Notes: generated by a model not told the origin, from the letters alone. Positions 48,451 through 57,950 are shown, counted from the first letter of the stretch. The stretch is DNA of 64,000 bases from Fen-1301 sp963786395 (GCA_963786395.1 CAWAZD010000009.1:124001-188000), one strand, 5' to 3'. Numbers and translations: made by a program.

Positions 48451-49877
48451 AACAAATAAATACCCTGCGTTCTTTTGGATCTTGGGAAACGGCTCTTTAT
48501 ACCTTCATTTCCTCCAATTGCGGTTCCCAACAAATAATCTTTATATTTAATAACAAACTGATCAGATGGAACATCCTTTTTTATAATACCACCGTTAATA
48601 TATTTCTTCAACTCGTCATCGCTTTCAAGCTGATATATGTTTTTTGTAATCTCATTTGAAAGTATCTGCGCCCCCTGTGTATGGAATGTAATTTCATCAT
48701 GCTTATCAATTTTGCCAAGTCTCGTCCCGACTCTTTCAAAAATACTTAAGTTCTGGTCCTGCCAGTCTTCATTTATGAAAAAAACATCATATGTCTTTTT
48801 TAGATATTTATATCTTTTAAATACTTCATAATCAATTCCGAATGTGTCAGCTAATTTCTTTAGAAGATAATGTACTTCTTTATGCTTGTGGTCAACAATT
48901 TTTAGATGTCCGGGTCTGAGATTAAAAGGAACTGATGGAGTAATTTCACCTGTCTTCCTTAGCTTTACTATGAAAAACCCATCTGAATCTGCTTCCCATG
49001 GTAAAATTCTACGTGCTTTTTCCAATTCTGGATTAATCACTTCCTCTTTATAATGAGTTATTCCGGGATGGCTTTTAACCGGCAGCTCTATTTCAACTAA
49101 TTCAACAGGTAGTTTGTCAAGTATTTTACTTATAACCATTTCGTTTTCTTCAACACTCATGGTACATGTTGAATAAATAACTTCGCCACCTACCTTAACC
49201 ATCTTAACTGCAGCCATTAATAATTTAAATTGCAATTCTCCCAGCCCCAGGCATTTCTCAAGATGCCACCAGGTACCTACTTCTCCTACCTTCTGGATTA
49301 TTCCCATGCCTGAACAAGGCGCATCAACTAGTACCTTGTCAAAGTAATTGTTGTAAATTTTACTCAGAAGCTCTCCCTTATAATGCAGCGCCCCGGTATT
49401 AATAAGATTCATACGGTCTATATTGAAGATAAGTGTCATTATCCGGTCTAGCTTTATTTCATTAGCAAGAAGTGTCCCCTTGTTGTTCATCATCGCACCA
49501 ATACCAGTGGTCTTTGATCCGGGCGACGCACAAAGATCAAGTATTGTTTCTCCCTCCCTTGGATCCAATACAAGTGGTGGCAGCATTGATGATAGTCCCT
49601 GAATATAAAATTCACCAATCACATGTTCTAATGACCGGCTTATGATATCATTTTTCTCCTTAACTTTTAACGCTGCCGGAACTCCCGCAATACATTCGGT
49701 TTCAATTCCGTAATATTTAAACAGTTGATCAGAAGTTCTGTCCCGGTTTGATTTCAGAGTATTTACTCTCAAGTACTGTGTTGGTTCCTTGTTTACAAAA
49801 TCAAGATAAGATTTGACTGCATCATTGCCGAAAAGAGATTCTATGTAATTATAAACGTTTGTTCCTAAACCTTCCAA
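48447..49877 (-). CDS. rRNA (cytosine-C5) methyltransferase, NOL1/NOP2/Sun type
   Basis: 476 residues. The SAM-binding motif LDLCASPGSKTTGI, the catalytic-loop DAPCSGMG and the second Cys motif YSTCTMSVEENEMVI are the RsmB/RsmF NOL1/NOP2/Sun signatures; the two Cys residues are the catalytic nucleophile and release Cys. The N-terminal region (LRVNTLKSN, then VPAALKVK) is the PUA/RNA-binding entry region, and a C-terminal domain of about 170 residues with LKIVDHKHKEVHYLLKKL and KSRFPRSKRTQG matches RsmF-type proteins. It methylates C5 of cytosines in 16S rRNA or tRNA. It is in the bshA operon: 7 bases downstream of the unknown gene. Confidence 0.88.
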   Translation of the reverse strand: MEGLGTNVYNYIESLFGNDAVKSYLDFVNKEPTQYLRVNTLKSNRDRTSDQLFKYYGIETECIAGVPAALKVKEKNDIISRSLEHVIGEFYIQGLSSMLPPLVLDPREGETILDLCASPGSKTTGIGAMMNNKGTLLANEIKLDRIMTLIFNIDRMNLINTGALHYKGELLSKIYNNYFDKVLVDAPCSGMGIIQKVGEVGTWWHLEKCLGLGELQFKLLMAAVKMVKVGGEVIYSTCTMSVEENEMVISKILDKLPVELVEIELPVKSHPGITHYKEEVINPELEKARRILPWEADSDGFFIVKLRKTGEITPSVPFNLRPGHLKIVDHKHKEVHYLLKKLADTFGIDYEVFKRYKYLKKTYDVFFINEDWQDQNLSIFERVGTRLGKIDKHDEITFHTQGAQILSNEITKNIYQLESDDELKKYINGGIIKKDVPSDQFVIKYKDYLLGTAIGGNEGIKSRFPRSKRTQGIYLL

Positions 49878-49884
49878 TTTTCTC

Positions 49885-50310
49885 CTAATGTCTTACTATA
49901 TTTAGTTTCTTAAAGATGGCTGATGACGCAGCATTAAAGTTTTTTGAGGCGGGGAATGTTTCCTTGAACTCATGTTCAAGCTTTTTTACAAGGTTGTCTA
50001 AATAATTCCTGTAAGTATCTAAAACTAATTTAACAGATTCCTTTTTAAGAGGTATTTTTATCTTGTCTTGTTTATTCCTCGAGGAATATACAATATAATT
50101 CGCTTTGTCAAAATCGTCAACATGCAGCACCGGTGTACCGTCAGGAGTTATTATCTCATACCTTCCGAAAAATTCCTCACCAAGTATTAATGTTTTACCC
50201 GGAAGTTCAAATTCGGTACATTCAACATTACCCAAAAAGTCTTCAGGAAATCTTCTTAACTCCTTAGATAGCTGTTCTGCATGTTTATGTATGAATTCCT
50301 TTTCGCTCAT
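49885..50310 (-). CDS. Unknown conserved-looking protein in the bshA operon
   Basis: 141 residues, soluble and charged, with no signal peptide. It starts MSEKEFIHKHAEQLSKELRR and includes LPGKTLILGEEFFGRYEIIT, DGTPVLHVDDFDKANYIVY and a helical tail HEFKETFPASKNFNAAS. The first strand-rich part resembles no family I know; a general beta-barrel or cupin-like fold is possible. Its ATG overlaps the bshA stop by 4 bases, and its stop lies 7 bases before the methyltransferase start. It could be a small accessory to bacillithiol or rRNA-related work, but that is not supported directly. Confidence 0.6.
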   Translation of the reverse strand: MSEKEFIHKHAEQLSKELRRFPEDFLGNVECTEFELPGKTLILGEEFFGRYEIITPDGTPVLHVDDFDKANYIVYSSRNKQDKIKIPLKKESVKLVLDTYRNYLDNLVKKLEHEFKETFPASKNFNAASSAIFKKLNIVRH

Positions 50311-51431
50311 GAATTTAATATTTTCCTGTAATGTTCTTCATATAAAGGTACTACTTTGGAGATATCAAAAAAGTTAACGGCCCTGTCCCGGGAATTTTTT
50401 GAGAACATTTCATACTTCCTATCATTAGAAAGTAGATCAATAGCATATTTCGCCATCCTATCAACATCTCCTATTTCTGCAATAAAACCGGATTCATTGT
50501 GTTTTACTAATTCAGGTAGCCCACCAACGCTGGTACTGATTACCGGTAATCCACAAGCCATTGCCTCAAGTGCTGCCAGACCGAAACTTTCAGATTGGGA
50601 CGGTATCAAAAACAAATCCGAACAGGATAATATTTCAACAAGTCCGTCCTGCTTGCCAAGAAATTTAACCTTATCATTTAGATCAAGTTGTCTTGTTAGT
50701 CTTTCGCATTCTGAACGCTCCGGACCGTCTCCAATTAATACTAATTTAGATGGAATCTCCTTTTGAACTATATCAAATACCTTTATTACATCTGTTACTC
50801 TTTTTACAGGTCTGAAATTTGAAGTGTGAATAAGAATTTTTTCTCCTTCACCGGCAAGTCTCCTTTTTATACAATCTGCTGGTAATGGACGAAAGATATT
50901 TGTATCAACAAAATTTGGAATTACTTCGATATCCTTATTAATATCATAATTAGTAAGAGTTTTTTCTTTCAGAAATCGGGAAACTGCCGTAACTCCATCA
51001 CTCTCTTCTATACTGAATTTGACTAATGGCAGAAATGATGGCTCCAGACCCACAAGCGTTATGTCCGTTCCATGTAACGTGGTTGTTATTTTAAGGTCAA
51101 TTTTATCCTTTACCATTTGTTTCGCCAGATATGCACTGCTCGCATGTGGAATGGCATAGTGTACATGAAGCAGGTCAAGCTTTTCATAAACTGCTACTTC
51201 AACCATCTTACTTGCTAATGCCAATGTATACATCGGGAATTCAAATAATGGATAACTGCTTAATTCAACTTCGTGAAAAACTACATTCTCTACAAAACTG
51301 TTTAACCTGAATGGAAGAGCGTAACTTATAAAATGAACCTGGTGTCCTCGCTCAGCAAGTGCTTTACCAAGTTCGGTAGCTATTACTCCGCTACCACCAT
51401 ATGTTGGATAACAAGTGATTCCGATTTTCAT
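50307..51431 (-). CDS. bshA: N-acetyl-alpha-D-glucosaminyl L-malate synthase, BshA
   Basis: 374 residues of the GT4 family. MKIGITCYPTYGGSGVIATE and RGHQVHFISYALPFRL are the distinctive start of BshA; then HVHYAIPHASSAYL, TLHGTDITLVG, LIGDGPERSECERLT and SEQSESFGLAALEAMACGLPVI (the last includes the EX7E-type donor motif) follow. The enzyme joins UDP-GlcNAc and L-malate in the first step of bacillithiol synthesis in the cytoplasm. BshB and BshC are not in the window. It starts the four-gene operon 51431 to 48097 and is divergent from the heparinase gene with 107 bases between. Confidence 0.93.
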   Translation of the reverse strand: MKIGITCYPTYGGSGVIATELGKALAERGHQVHFISYALPFRLNSFVENVVFHEVELSSYPLFEFPMYTLALASKMVEVAVYEKLDLLHVHYAIPHASSAYLAKQMVKDKIDLKITTTLHGTDITLVGLEPSFLPLVKFSIEESDGVTAVSRFLKEKTLTNYDINKDIEVIPNFVDTNIFRPLPADCIKRRLAGEGEKILIHTSNFRPVKRVTDVIKVFDIVQKEIPSKLVLIGDGPERSECERLTRQLDLNDKVKFLGKQDGLVEILSCSDLFLIPSQSESFGLAALEAMACGLPVISTSVGGLPELVKHNESGFIAEIGDVDRMAKYAIDLLSNDRKYEMFSKNSRDRAVNFFDISKVVPLYEEHYRKILNS

Positions 51432-51538
51432 ACTGTTCTTAAATTGATTAAATTTTTAATATAAATTCAGTGTAATAAGGTATAAATATAGCTTATTTTT
51501 CCTGAATATTAAATTTTTTCAGTAATCCAAGGATTTTG

Positions 51539-53518
51539 ATGCCCGTTTTTGACTTAATAAAGATGTTTAACTACAGGTTTATTAGAATAAAGATCTTCCG
51601 CCGGGAAGTTGAGGCATCCTTCTATTCAAATCGGAAATTTCGGCTTCCTGTTATCCCAAAAATCAAATTGGATAGTATCTCCTCATTTAAGGAAAAATAT
51701 CCGTTCAGATTTTATAAGGACAATAATGATTTCGAAGTTGCCGCTCATCTACTCGAAAAAATTGAACCTAAAGAAAAAATAATCCAGCTCGCCAATAAAA
51801 TTTTAATGAATAAGATTATTCTAAATGGAGACGAAATTGACCTTGGCGATTTAATTAACTGGAATAAAGATTATGTCTCTGGCTATCAATGGGAAAATAA
51901 CCTTCTGTGGAAAACTGATCCGTTTAATACACCCATCGGTGTGGATATTAAAAACATATGGGAAATTGCCAGATTTCACCAGGGAATAGCTCTGGGGAAA
52001 GCCTACTTGTTAACTAAAGATGAAAAATATACTCAGAAATTTATAGATACTACAAAGGATTTCAGGGGAAACAATCCTTTCTGTGCCAGCATAAACTGGA
52101 TCGATTCATCTGAGGTTGCTATTAGACTGGTTAATTTCCTTTACTCTCTATCCTTTTTTATTGATTCTCCCTTGATTGATGAAACTTTTATAAATTATTT
52201 TAGGGACTTCATTCTCTTCCATTCTATATATATTGAAAACAACCTCGATTACTCTCAACATCGGGGGAGTGGTTATCTGTTAAATCTCCTCGGGCTTGCA
52301 GCATCAGGTGTTTTATTTAATAATCACCACTATGGAATTAAAAACATAAATTTTGCATTCAATGGTCTCGAACAGGAAATAAGAAGTCAGGTCACTGATG
52401 ATGGAATTAGTTATGAACAGTCCGTTCCTTATCATTTGGTCAGTCTTGAAGCACTCTATTTGAGTAAAATTATTTTAGAAAAAAGTAGTAAATTATTTTC
52501 TGCCGGATATAACCAACTGCTTACTCAGATGTTCGATGTGCAGTTTAATTATTTAAGAGAAGATATGTCTGTTCCTCAATCAGGTGATGCAATTTCCAGC
52601 CGGATTATTACTCCCTCTCTTGTGGATAATATGCTCGATTTCTCAACCCCGCTTGCCGTGGGTGCCTATATGTTCGGTATGGAAATGTATAAACCTTTGT
52701 ACCCCGAAGGGACTCCTGAACTTCTGATTCTGTTCGGCACCACATTCACAGAAAAATATTCTGCTATAAAAATGGAGATGCCTTACAAAACTTCTAAAGG
52801 TTATTTCAAAGGTGGGCATTACTTTCTAAGAAAACATAATCTTGAAATATTCGCGGACGGTGGTGAAATAGGAAGACATGGATTCGGAGCCCCGGGACAC
52901 AATGATATCTTTTCTTTCGATCTGGTCTATAAAGGGAAACAGTTTATTTCAGACACCGGCACCTACTCCTTTTTTGCCCACCCGGTTATGCGTAATAACC
53001 TACGTTCAGTCAGAGGGCATAATACTGTATTTATTGATGATATGCAGATCTCCGAATTTGACGGGGCCTTTAAAATTAAAGGCGGAGATATAACTCATCC
53101 GAAATTACTTGAATGGAAATCAAACAATGAGGAGGATATTCTCGCTATTCAGCACTATGCGTATATAAAACTTCCCGATCCGGTCATCTGTAAAAGAACA
53201 TTCCACCTCCTTAAAGAAGGGAATATACTTAAAATTAAAGATGAATTGTTTGGCGGCTCTGAACATCATATAAAAGCTAAGATTCATTTCCATCCTTCAG
53301 TACTTGTTGAAAAAATTGATAATAATCATTTCTCCGCTGTTAGAGATAATATAAGAATGGAGATTAAATTCCATACTCCATCCGATTATTTCTATACTTC
53401 AGTACAGGAAGCAGATTATTCTTCCAGGTATGGTAAGCTTGAAAAAACTAAAAGAATTGCTATTCATTTAAAAGAAAAATTCCCTACTTTCTTTGTTACT
53501 GAGATAATTTTGTTATGA
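51539..53518 (+). CDS. Heparinase II/III-family polysaccharide lyase-like protein
   Basis: 659 residues starting at ATG 51539 (AAGG 7 bases before; TTG at 51536 is an alternative). The first half is an (alpha/alpha)6 toroid typical of the family (IARFHQGIALGKAYLLT, NWIDSSEVAIRLVN, ISYEQSVPYH). The second half has GRHGFGAPGHNDIFSFDL, SDTGTYSFF and RSVRGHNTVFIDD, the heparinase II/III-like sheet domain motif. Members cleave or bind uronate-containing polysaccharides and are found in exopolysaccharide loci. There is no signal peptide. Its stop overlaps the PfkB gene by 4 bases, so it leads the operon that ends with an HAD phosphatase at 57932. Confidence 0.85.
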   Translation: MPVFDLIKMFNYRFIRIKIFRREVEASFYSNRKFRLPVIPKIKLDSISSFKEKYPFRFYKDNNDFEVAAHLLEKIEPKEKIIQLANKILMNKIILNGDEIDLGDLINWNKDYVSGYQWENNLLWKTDPFNTPIGVDIKNIWEIARFHQGIALGKAYLLTKDEKYTQKFIDTTKDFRGNNPFCASINWIDSSEVAIRLVNFLYSLSFFIDSPLIDETFINYFRDFILFHSIYIENNLDYSQHRGSGYLLNLLGLAASGVLFNNHHYGIKNINFAFNGLEQEIRSQVTDDGISYEQSVPYHLVSLEALYLSKIILEKSSKLFSAGYNQLLTQMFDVQFNYLREDMSVPQSGDAISSRIITPSLVDNMLDFSTPLAVGAYMFGMEMYKPLYPEGTPELLILFGTTFTEKYSAIKMEMPYKTSKGYFKGGHYFLRKHNLEIFADGGEIGRHGFGAPGHNDIFSFDLVYKGKQFISDTGTYSFFAHPVMRNNLRSVRGHNTVFIDDMQISEFDGAFKIKGGDITHPKLLEWKSNNEEDILAIQHYAYIKLPDPVICKRTFHLLKEGNILKIKDELFGGSEHHIKAKIHFHPSVLVEKIDNNHFSAVRDNIRMEIKFHTPSDYFYTSVQEADYSSRYGKLEKTKRIAIHLKEKFPTFFVTEIILL

Positions 53519-54424
53519 AATTTTTAGTCATCGGACACTCTGTCGAAGATCATATTCTTTCAGACGATAATGAAATTGTTAAACCTGGTGGTATCTACTA
53601 TTCTGCTTTAGCTTTAACATCAATTTGCCATCCCGCGAAAGCGGAGCTAGCCCCGACGCGTCGAGGGATCCCCTGAATAGCGTAAAAGACTTATCTATCT
53701 CTGCACTTCTGCAGAAAAAGAAAACTATAATCTTTTCGCTGATGTTTTTAATCTATGCGAACCCGATTTCATTCAATTCAGTAAATCGATTCCCAAAGTC
53801 CTTCTTACAATTCATGGTGAAAAGGAGAGAGGTGAAAAATATAATAGTATAAATCACTCCCTGGATATTCCATATGAAAGACTCAATGAATTTGATGGTA
53901 TCCTTATTAACATGATAACTGGATTCGATATTGGATTAGAACAATTAAAAAAAATCCGGGAGAATTTCTCCGGTCTGATTTATTTAGATGTTCATACTCT
54001 TTCCCGGGCTATGAATCATCACGGTCATAGGGATTTCAGACATATTGAGAATTTTAATTTATGGGCTGAATGCGTCGATATTATCCAGGTTAATGAATAT
54101 GAAATTAAAACTTTATCTGATAAAGCAATTGATGATGATATTGCGGCGGAAATTCTCGCCCTTGGAACAAGTCAATTAATATTGACAAAAGGTGCCCTGG
54201 GGGCTGGGCTTTATTATTTGCAAAACGGGGAACTAAATTCTATATTTAAGCCCGTTTCAAAGGTGAATACCGGGAACTTAATCGGACTTGGTGATGTTTT
54301 TGGGGCGGTTTATTTTTATAATTATATTTTATCAGGCGATCTGTTTTCTTCTTTGGAGAATTCGGTTTCCGCTTCCGGTTTGGCCGCTGAACATAATGGT
54401 CTGACAAAACTAAAAGAAAATTAA
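53515..54424 (+). pseudogene. PfkB-family carbohydrate kinase interrupted by a palindromic repeat
   Basis: The ATG at 53515 overlaps the heparinase stop (ATGA). The first frame reads MKFLVIGHSVEDHILSDDNE and then VKPGGIYYSALAL, the normal start of a PfkB sugar kinase, but stops at TGA 53674 inside a GC-rich repeat. After the repeat a third frame gives LIYLCTSAEKENYNLFADVF, IPKVLLTIHGEKERGEKY and continues into MITGFDIGLEQL, then QVNEYEIKTLS, ILTKGALGAG and the NLIGLGDVFGAVYF region equivalent to the GAGD active-site motif (Asp in LGDVFGA). The repeat of about 50 bases looks inserted. The host kinase would phosphorylate a sugar or nucleoside; it is probably inactive as read. Confidence 0.75.
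53626..53678. repeat. GC-rich palindromic repeat inserted in the PfkB gene
   Basis: GCCATCCCGCGAAAGCGG, then AGCTAGCCCCGACGCGTCGA, then GGGATCCCCTGAA. The outer arms match the CATCCCTGCGAAAGCAGGGA repeat at 63795, including the GAAA loop; the middle AGCTAGCCCCGACGCGTCGA is an extra arm. It introduces an in-frame stop and a frame change into the kinase gene. GC content is much above its surroundings. Confidence 0.75.
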
Positions 54425-54425
54425 C

Positions 54426-55337
54426 ATGTTTTCACACGATATTATTAAAAAAAGACTCCTCGTTATAGGGTCCAATGGAATGTTAGGACAAAGGATTGTT
54501 CAATTCTATTCTGACAAACCGAACATCCAGCTTCTGACCTGCTCGTTTGAAGACAAATCGTGTTTTCACAATATCGATTATAAACTCTGCGATTTAACAA
54601 AAAGAGATAACGTCAAAGATATAATTCTTGATTTTTATCCCGATTATATTATTAATGCCGCTGCATTTACTAATGTTGACCTTAGTGAAACTGAACGGGA
54701 AACCGCGTGGAAAGTAAATGTTAAAGGAGTTGAATATCTGGCTGAATCTTGCCGCACTATCGATGCCCATCTTATTCACTTTTCCTCAGATTATATTTTT
54801 GACGGCACTAAAGGCCCCTATGATGAGAAAGCTACTCCAAAACCCCTGGGTTATTACGGAAGAACTAAACTTGCTAGCGAAAATGTTCTTAAAGTTAGCG
54901 GAACTTATTATACTATTTTAAGAACAAATGTCCTTTATGGTATTGCTGATAGCCGCCCTGATTATGTCAGGTGGGTTGTTAACTCTCTTAAGCAGGGGAA
55001 GAATATAAATATTGTCACTGATCAGATAAATAATCCAACGTATATTGACGACCTCGTTCAGGCTATAAGTAAAGTAATTGAATTTAAGAAATACGGCATC
55101 TATAATATCGGCGGAAGAGACCTTATTTCCAGATATGATTTTGCAATTAAAATAGCCGAATATTTTAATCTCAATAAATCTCTTATTACTCCTATTACTA
55201 CCGAAATGCTGAACCAACTGGCAAAAAGACCTCTGCGTTCCGGATTGGTTACTATCAAAGCAGAATCTGAATTCGGTTATAAACCACATTCTATAAATGA
55301 AACACTTTCTATAATGAAAAAAGAAATATCACTATGA
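54426..55337 (+). CDS. RmlD-like sugar-nucleotide reductase (SDR family)
   Basis: 303 residues. Rossmann start KRLLVIGSNGMLGQRIVQFY (GxxGxLG), then NAAAFTNVDLSETE, then SSDYIFDGTKGPYDE and YYGRTKLASE with the catalytic Tyr and Lys, and later NIGGRDLISRYDFA. These are the signatures of RmlD/RfbD, dTDP-4-dehydrorhamnose reductase, and of related NAD-dependent reductases. It probably makes or alters an activated deoxysugar in the cytoplasm. It starts 2 bases after the PfkB stop and its own stop overlaps the next gene by 4 bases, so it sits in the heparinase-to-HAD operon. The exact sugar cannot be named. Confidence 0.85.
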   Translation: MFSHDIIKKRLLVIGSNGMLGQRIVQFYSDKPNIQLLTCSFEDKSCFHNIDYKLCDLTKRDNVKDIILDFYPDYIINAAAFTNVDLSETERETAWKVNVKGVEYLAESCRTIDAHLIHFSSDYIFDGTKGPYDEKATPKPLGYYGRTKLASENVLKVSGTYYTILRTNVLYGIADSRPDYVRWVVNSLKQGKNINIVTDQINNPTYIDDLVQAISKVIEFKKYGIYNIGGRDLISRYDFAIKIAEYFNLNKSLITPITTEMLNQLAKRPLRSGLVTIKAESEFGYKPHSINETLSIMKKEISL

Positions 55338-57145
55338 TTAAATATTTACTTATTGTTTTCTCCTTTTTCCAAATCGCCTACGCTCAAAATAATTTTCCTG
55401 ATTGGGCAAAAGGCATTGTTTGGTATCAGATCTTTCCTGAAAGATTTGCCGATGGCGATACCACTAATGAACCCACAGCTGATAAGATTTCTCATGAAGG
55501 TAAACTTCCCGCAAACTGGGAACCAAAAAAATGGACAAGTGCCTGGTTTAGTCAGTCGCCATGGGAAAAAGAAATGGGAGGCAAAGTTCGCAACCATTTG
55601 CATCTACGCAGATACGGGGGTGACATTCAGGGAATAATTGACCATCTTGATTATATTAAAAACCTTGGCGTTGGAGCTATTTACCTTAATCCTATTTTTG
55701 AAGCTGTCTCTCTCCATAAATATGACGGCTCTTCCTATCATCATATCGATGTTAACTTTGGACCCGACCCACAAGGCGATAATAAACTTATTGCCTCCGA
55801 AACCCCGGAAGACCCCAAAACCTGGAAATGGACTTCAGCTGACCGTCTGTTTCTTAAATTGATTAAAGATGTTCATAAAAAAGGAATGAAAATTATTATT
55901 GACGGTGTCTTTAATCATGTCGGTACTCAATTCTGGGCTTTTCAGGATTTGGTTAAAAACCAGGAGAAATCCAAATATAAAGATTGGTTCCAGGTTTTGT
56001 CTTTTGATGATCCCAAAACCGGTAAAAAGTTTGATTATAAAGGGTGGTGGAATGCTAAATCTCTGCCACAGTTTAATAGATCTAAAGAAGACCTGAATCC
56101 GGGACCCAAACAGTATATCTTTTATGCAACTAGAAGATGGATGGATCCAAATGAAAATGGAGACTGTGCCGATGGTATTGATGGTTGGAGACTTGATGTT
56201 GCAAGAGACGTTCCTATTGGATTCTGGAAAGATTGGAGTAAAATTGTCCGGTCTGTTAATCCTAAAGCAATTATTATAGGCGAACTTTGGGAGCGGTCTC
56301 CTGATTTTATTTATCCCGGTGGTCCATTCGATGCATTGATGAATTATAATTTTGCCTTCGCCGTTAATAATTACTTCATTGCCGATAAAAGAAAAATAAG
56401 CACTACGGATTTTGTTGATTCTCTGAAAGCTATCATGATGACTTATCCAGAAAAAAACCAGGATATCCTTCAGAACCTTGTTGATAGTCATGATACAGAA
56501 CGGCTCAGTTCAATGATAAATAACCCCGACAGGAATTATGATCGCGATGGTAATGACAACAACCCCGATTATAATCCGGGTAAACCGGATAGTCTGGTTT
56601 ATGAAAAACAAAAACTCATAGCTGCCTTCCAAATGACTTGGAAAGGTGCTCCAATGATTTATTATGGTGACGAAGTTGGTATGTGGGGCGCTGATGATCC
56701 GCATGATAGAAATCCTATGGTATGGGATAATCTGAAATATGATGATGAAGTGATAAATGCTGAGTCCGGATTTAAAAAAGGCTTCGGAACCTATACGGTC
56801 GAACAAAACAAAGATCTTTTGAATTGGTACAAAAAAATAATTTCAATTAGGAATCAAAATTCCGCACTAAAAGACGGTGATGTTAAGTTTATTTATACTA
56901 ATAATGAATCAGCTGTTTTTGCGTTTGAAAGATTTAATAAAAAAGAAAAAATTATTACTGTCTTTAATACCGGAAAACTTAAATCTGATATTGAACTTAA
57001 TACGGGGTTAATTAAATTTTCCTATGAAGACCTTCTTTACGGTAATTCAGGTGCCGGATCTGGTACTGAAAATTCCAGCGCACTCTTGAAAGTTAATACA
57101 CTTCCTGGTTCTGTTAATATTTTCAGAATTACTTCTGTTAAATAA
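55334..57145 (+). CDS. GH13 alpha-amylase (secreted)
   Basis: 603 residues, an intact close paralogue of the frameshifted amylase at 33974. Signal peptide MIKYLLIVFSFFQIAYAQ. Catalytic text: IDGVFNHVG (region I), GWRLDVARDV with nucleophile Asp288, IIGELWERSP with acid/base Glu317, and NLVDSHDTERL with Asp387. The motif GAPMIYYGDEVGMWGADDPHD is shared with its paralogue. It probably cleaves maltodextrins, cyclomaltodextrins or pullulan in the periplasm. There is no T9SS tail. It overlaps the RmlD-like gene by 4 bases and precedes the HAD phosphatase by 1 base, an unusual operon for an amylase. Confidence 0.93.
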   Translation: MIKYLLIVFSFFQIAYAQNNFPDWAKGIVWYQIFPERFADGDTTNEPTADKISHEGKLPANWEPKKWTSAWFSQSPWEKEMGGKVRNHLHLRRYGGDIQGIIDHLDYIKNLGVGAIYLNPIFEAVSLHKYDGSSYHHIDVNFGPDPQGDNKLIASETPEDPKTWKWTSADRLFLKLIKDVHKKGMKIIIDGVFNHVGTQFWAFQDLVKNQEKSKYKDWFQVLSFDDPKTGKKFDYKGWWNAKSLPQFNRSKEDLNPGPKQYIFYATRRWMDPNENGDCADGIDGWRLDVARDVPIGFWKDWSKIVRSVNPKAIIIGELWERSPDFIYPGGPFDALMNYNFAFAVNNYFIADKRKISTTDFVDSLKAIMMTYPEKNQDILQNLVDSHDTERLSSMINNPDRNYDRDGNDNNPDYNPGKPDSLVYEKQKLIAAFQMTWKGAPMIYYGDEVGMWGADDPHDRNPMVWDNLKYDDEVINAESGFKKGFGTYTVEQNKDLLNWYKKIISIRNQNSALKDGDVKFIYTNNESAVFAFERFNKKEKIITVFNTGKLKSDIELNTGLIKFSYEDLLYGNSGAGSGTENSSALLKVNTLPGSVNIFRITSVK

Positions 57146-57146
57146 G

Positions 57147-57932
57147 ATGCTTAATAAATATGATTCATTTATTTTCGACCTCGATGGTACAATTTATACT
57201 GAAAATAAATTAATTGTGAATGCGGATAAAACCATAAATTTAATCAAGAAAATGGGGAAAAAGGTTGTCTTTATTTCCAATAAAACCACTGGTTCATCAT
57301 CAGAGTATTATCTCTTGCTCAAAAGCTTTAATATAAATGTTGAACCTGAAGAAATTATAAACGCTTCATTCGTAATTAAAAAATATCTTAAGACCAATTA
57401 TCCGGGTAAATATTTCTTTGCTATTGGTGAACAAAAATTTATTGACGAAATTGAAAATGTAGGGTTAATATATTCACTTGATCCAAATTTAGTCGATATC
57501 GTTATAGTTACTTTAGACCGGACACTGAATTTCGATAAGATTGAACTGGCTGCACATGCCCTGGAGAAAGGGGCACATTTCTTTGCGGCTAATATTGATA
57601 ATACCTGTCCTGTCCTCGACGGGGAGATAATTGATGCAGGTGTCACAATTTCTGCTCTTGAAAAAAGAACTCATAAAAAATTAGAGCTTCATTTCGGAAA
57701 ACCATCCGGTTTTATGTTCGATGAGATTAAATTAAAATTGAATACTGATAATTCCAGGATACTTCTTATTGGAGATCGCCTGGAAACAGATATAGCTATG
57801 GGTAATATTTTCGGAATAGACACTGCTTTGGTTCAAACAGGAATCAAAAACATTATGAATGGAAATGTTGATATAAAACCCACTTATGAAATCTCCTCCG
57901 TCGCATCTATCCTGGATTGTCTCAATTCCTAG
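57147..57932 (+). CDS. HAD-superfamily IIA phosphatase (NagD/4-nitrophenylphosphatase-like)
   Basis: 261 residues. DSFIFDLDGTIYTENKLI gives HAD motif I (DxDGT, with the first Asp as nucleophile), KVVFISNKTTGSS motif II, LHFGKPSGFMF motif III with Lys, and LLIGDRLETDIAMGN motif IV with Asp pair. The long cap between them is of the C2 (IIA) type, like NagD and phosphoglycolate phosphatases. It dephosphorylates small metabolites such as nucleotides or sugar phosphates in the cytoplasm. It starts 1 base after the amylase stop and ends the operon, followed by a hairpin at 57960. Confidence 0.85.
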   Translation: MLNKYDSFIFDLDGTIYTENKLIVNADKTINLIKKMGKKVVFISNKTTGSSSEYYLLLKSFNINVEPEEIINASFVIKKYLKTNYPGKYFFAIGEQKFIDEIENVGLIYSLDPNLVDIVIVTLDRTLNFDKIELAAHALEKGAHFFAANIDNTCPVLDGEIIDAGVTISALEKRTHKKLELHFGKPSGFMFDEIKLKLNTDNSRILLIGDRLETDIAMGNIFGIDTALVQTGIKNIMNGNVDIKPTYEISSVASILDCLNS

Positions 57933-57950
57933 TTTTCTTCCTATGCCTGG

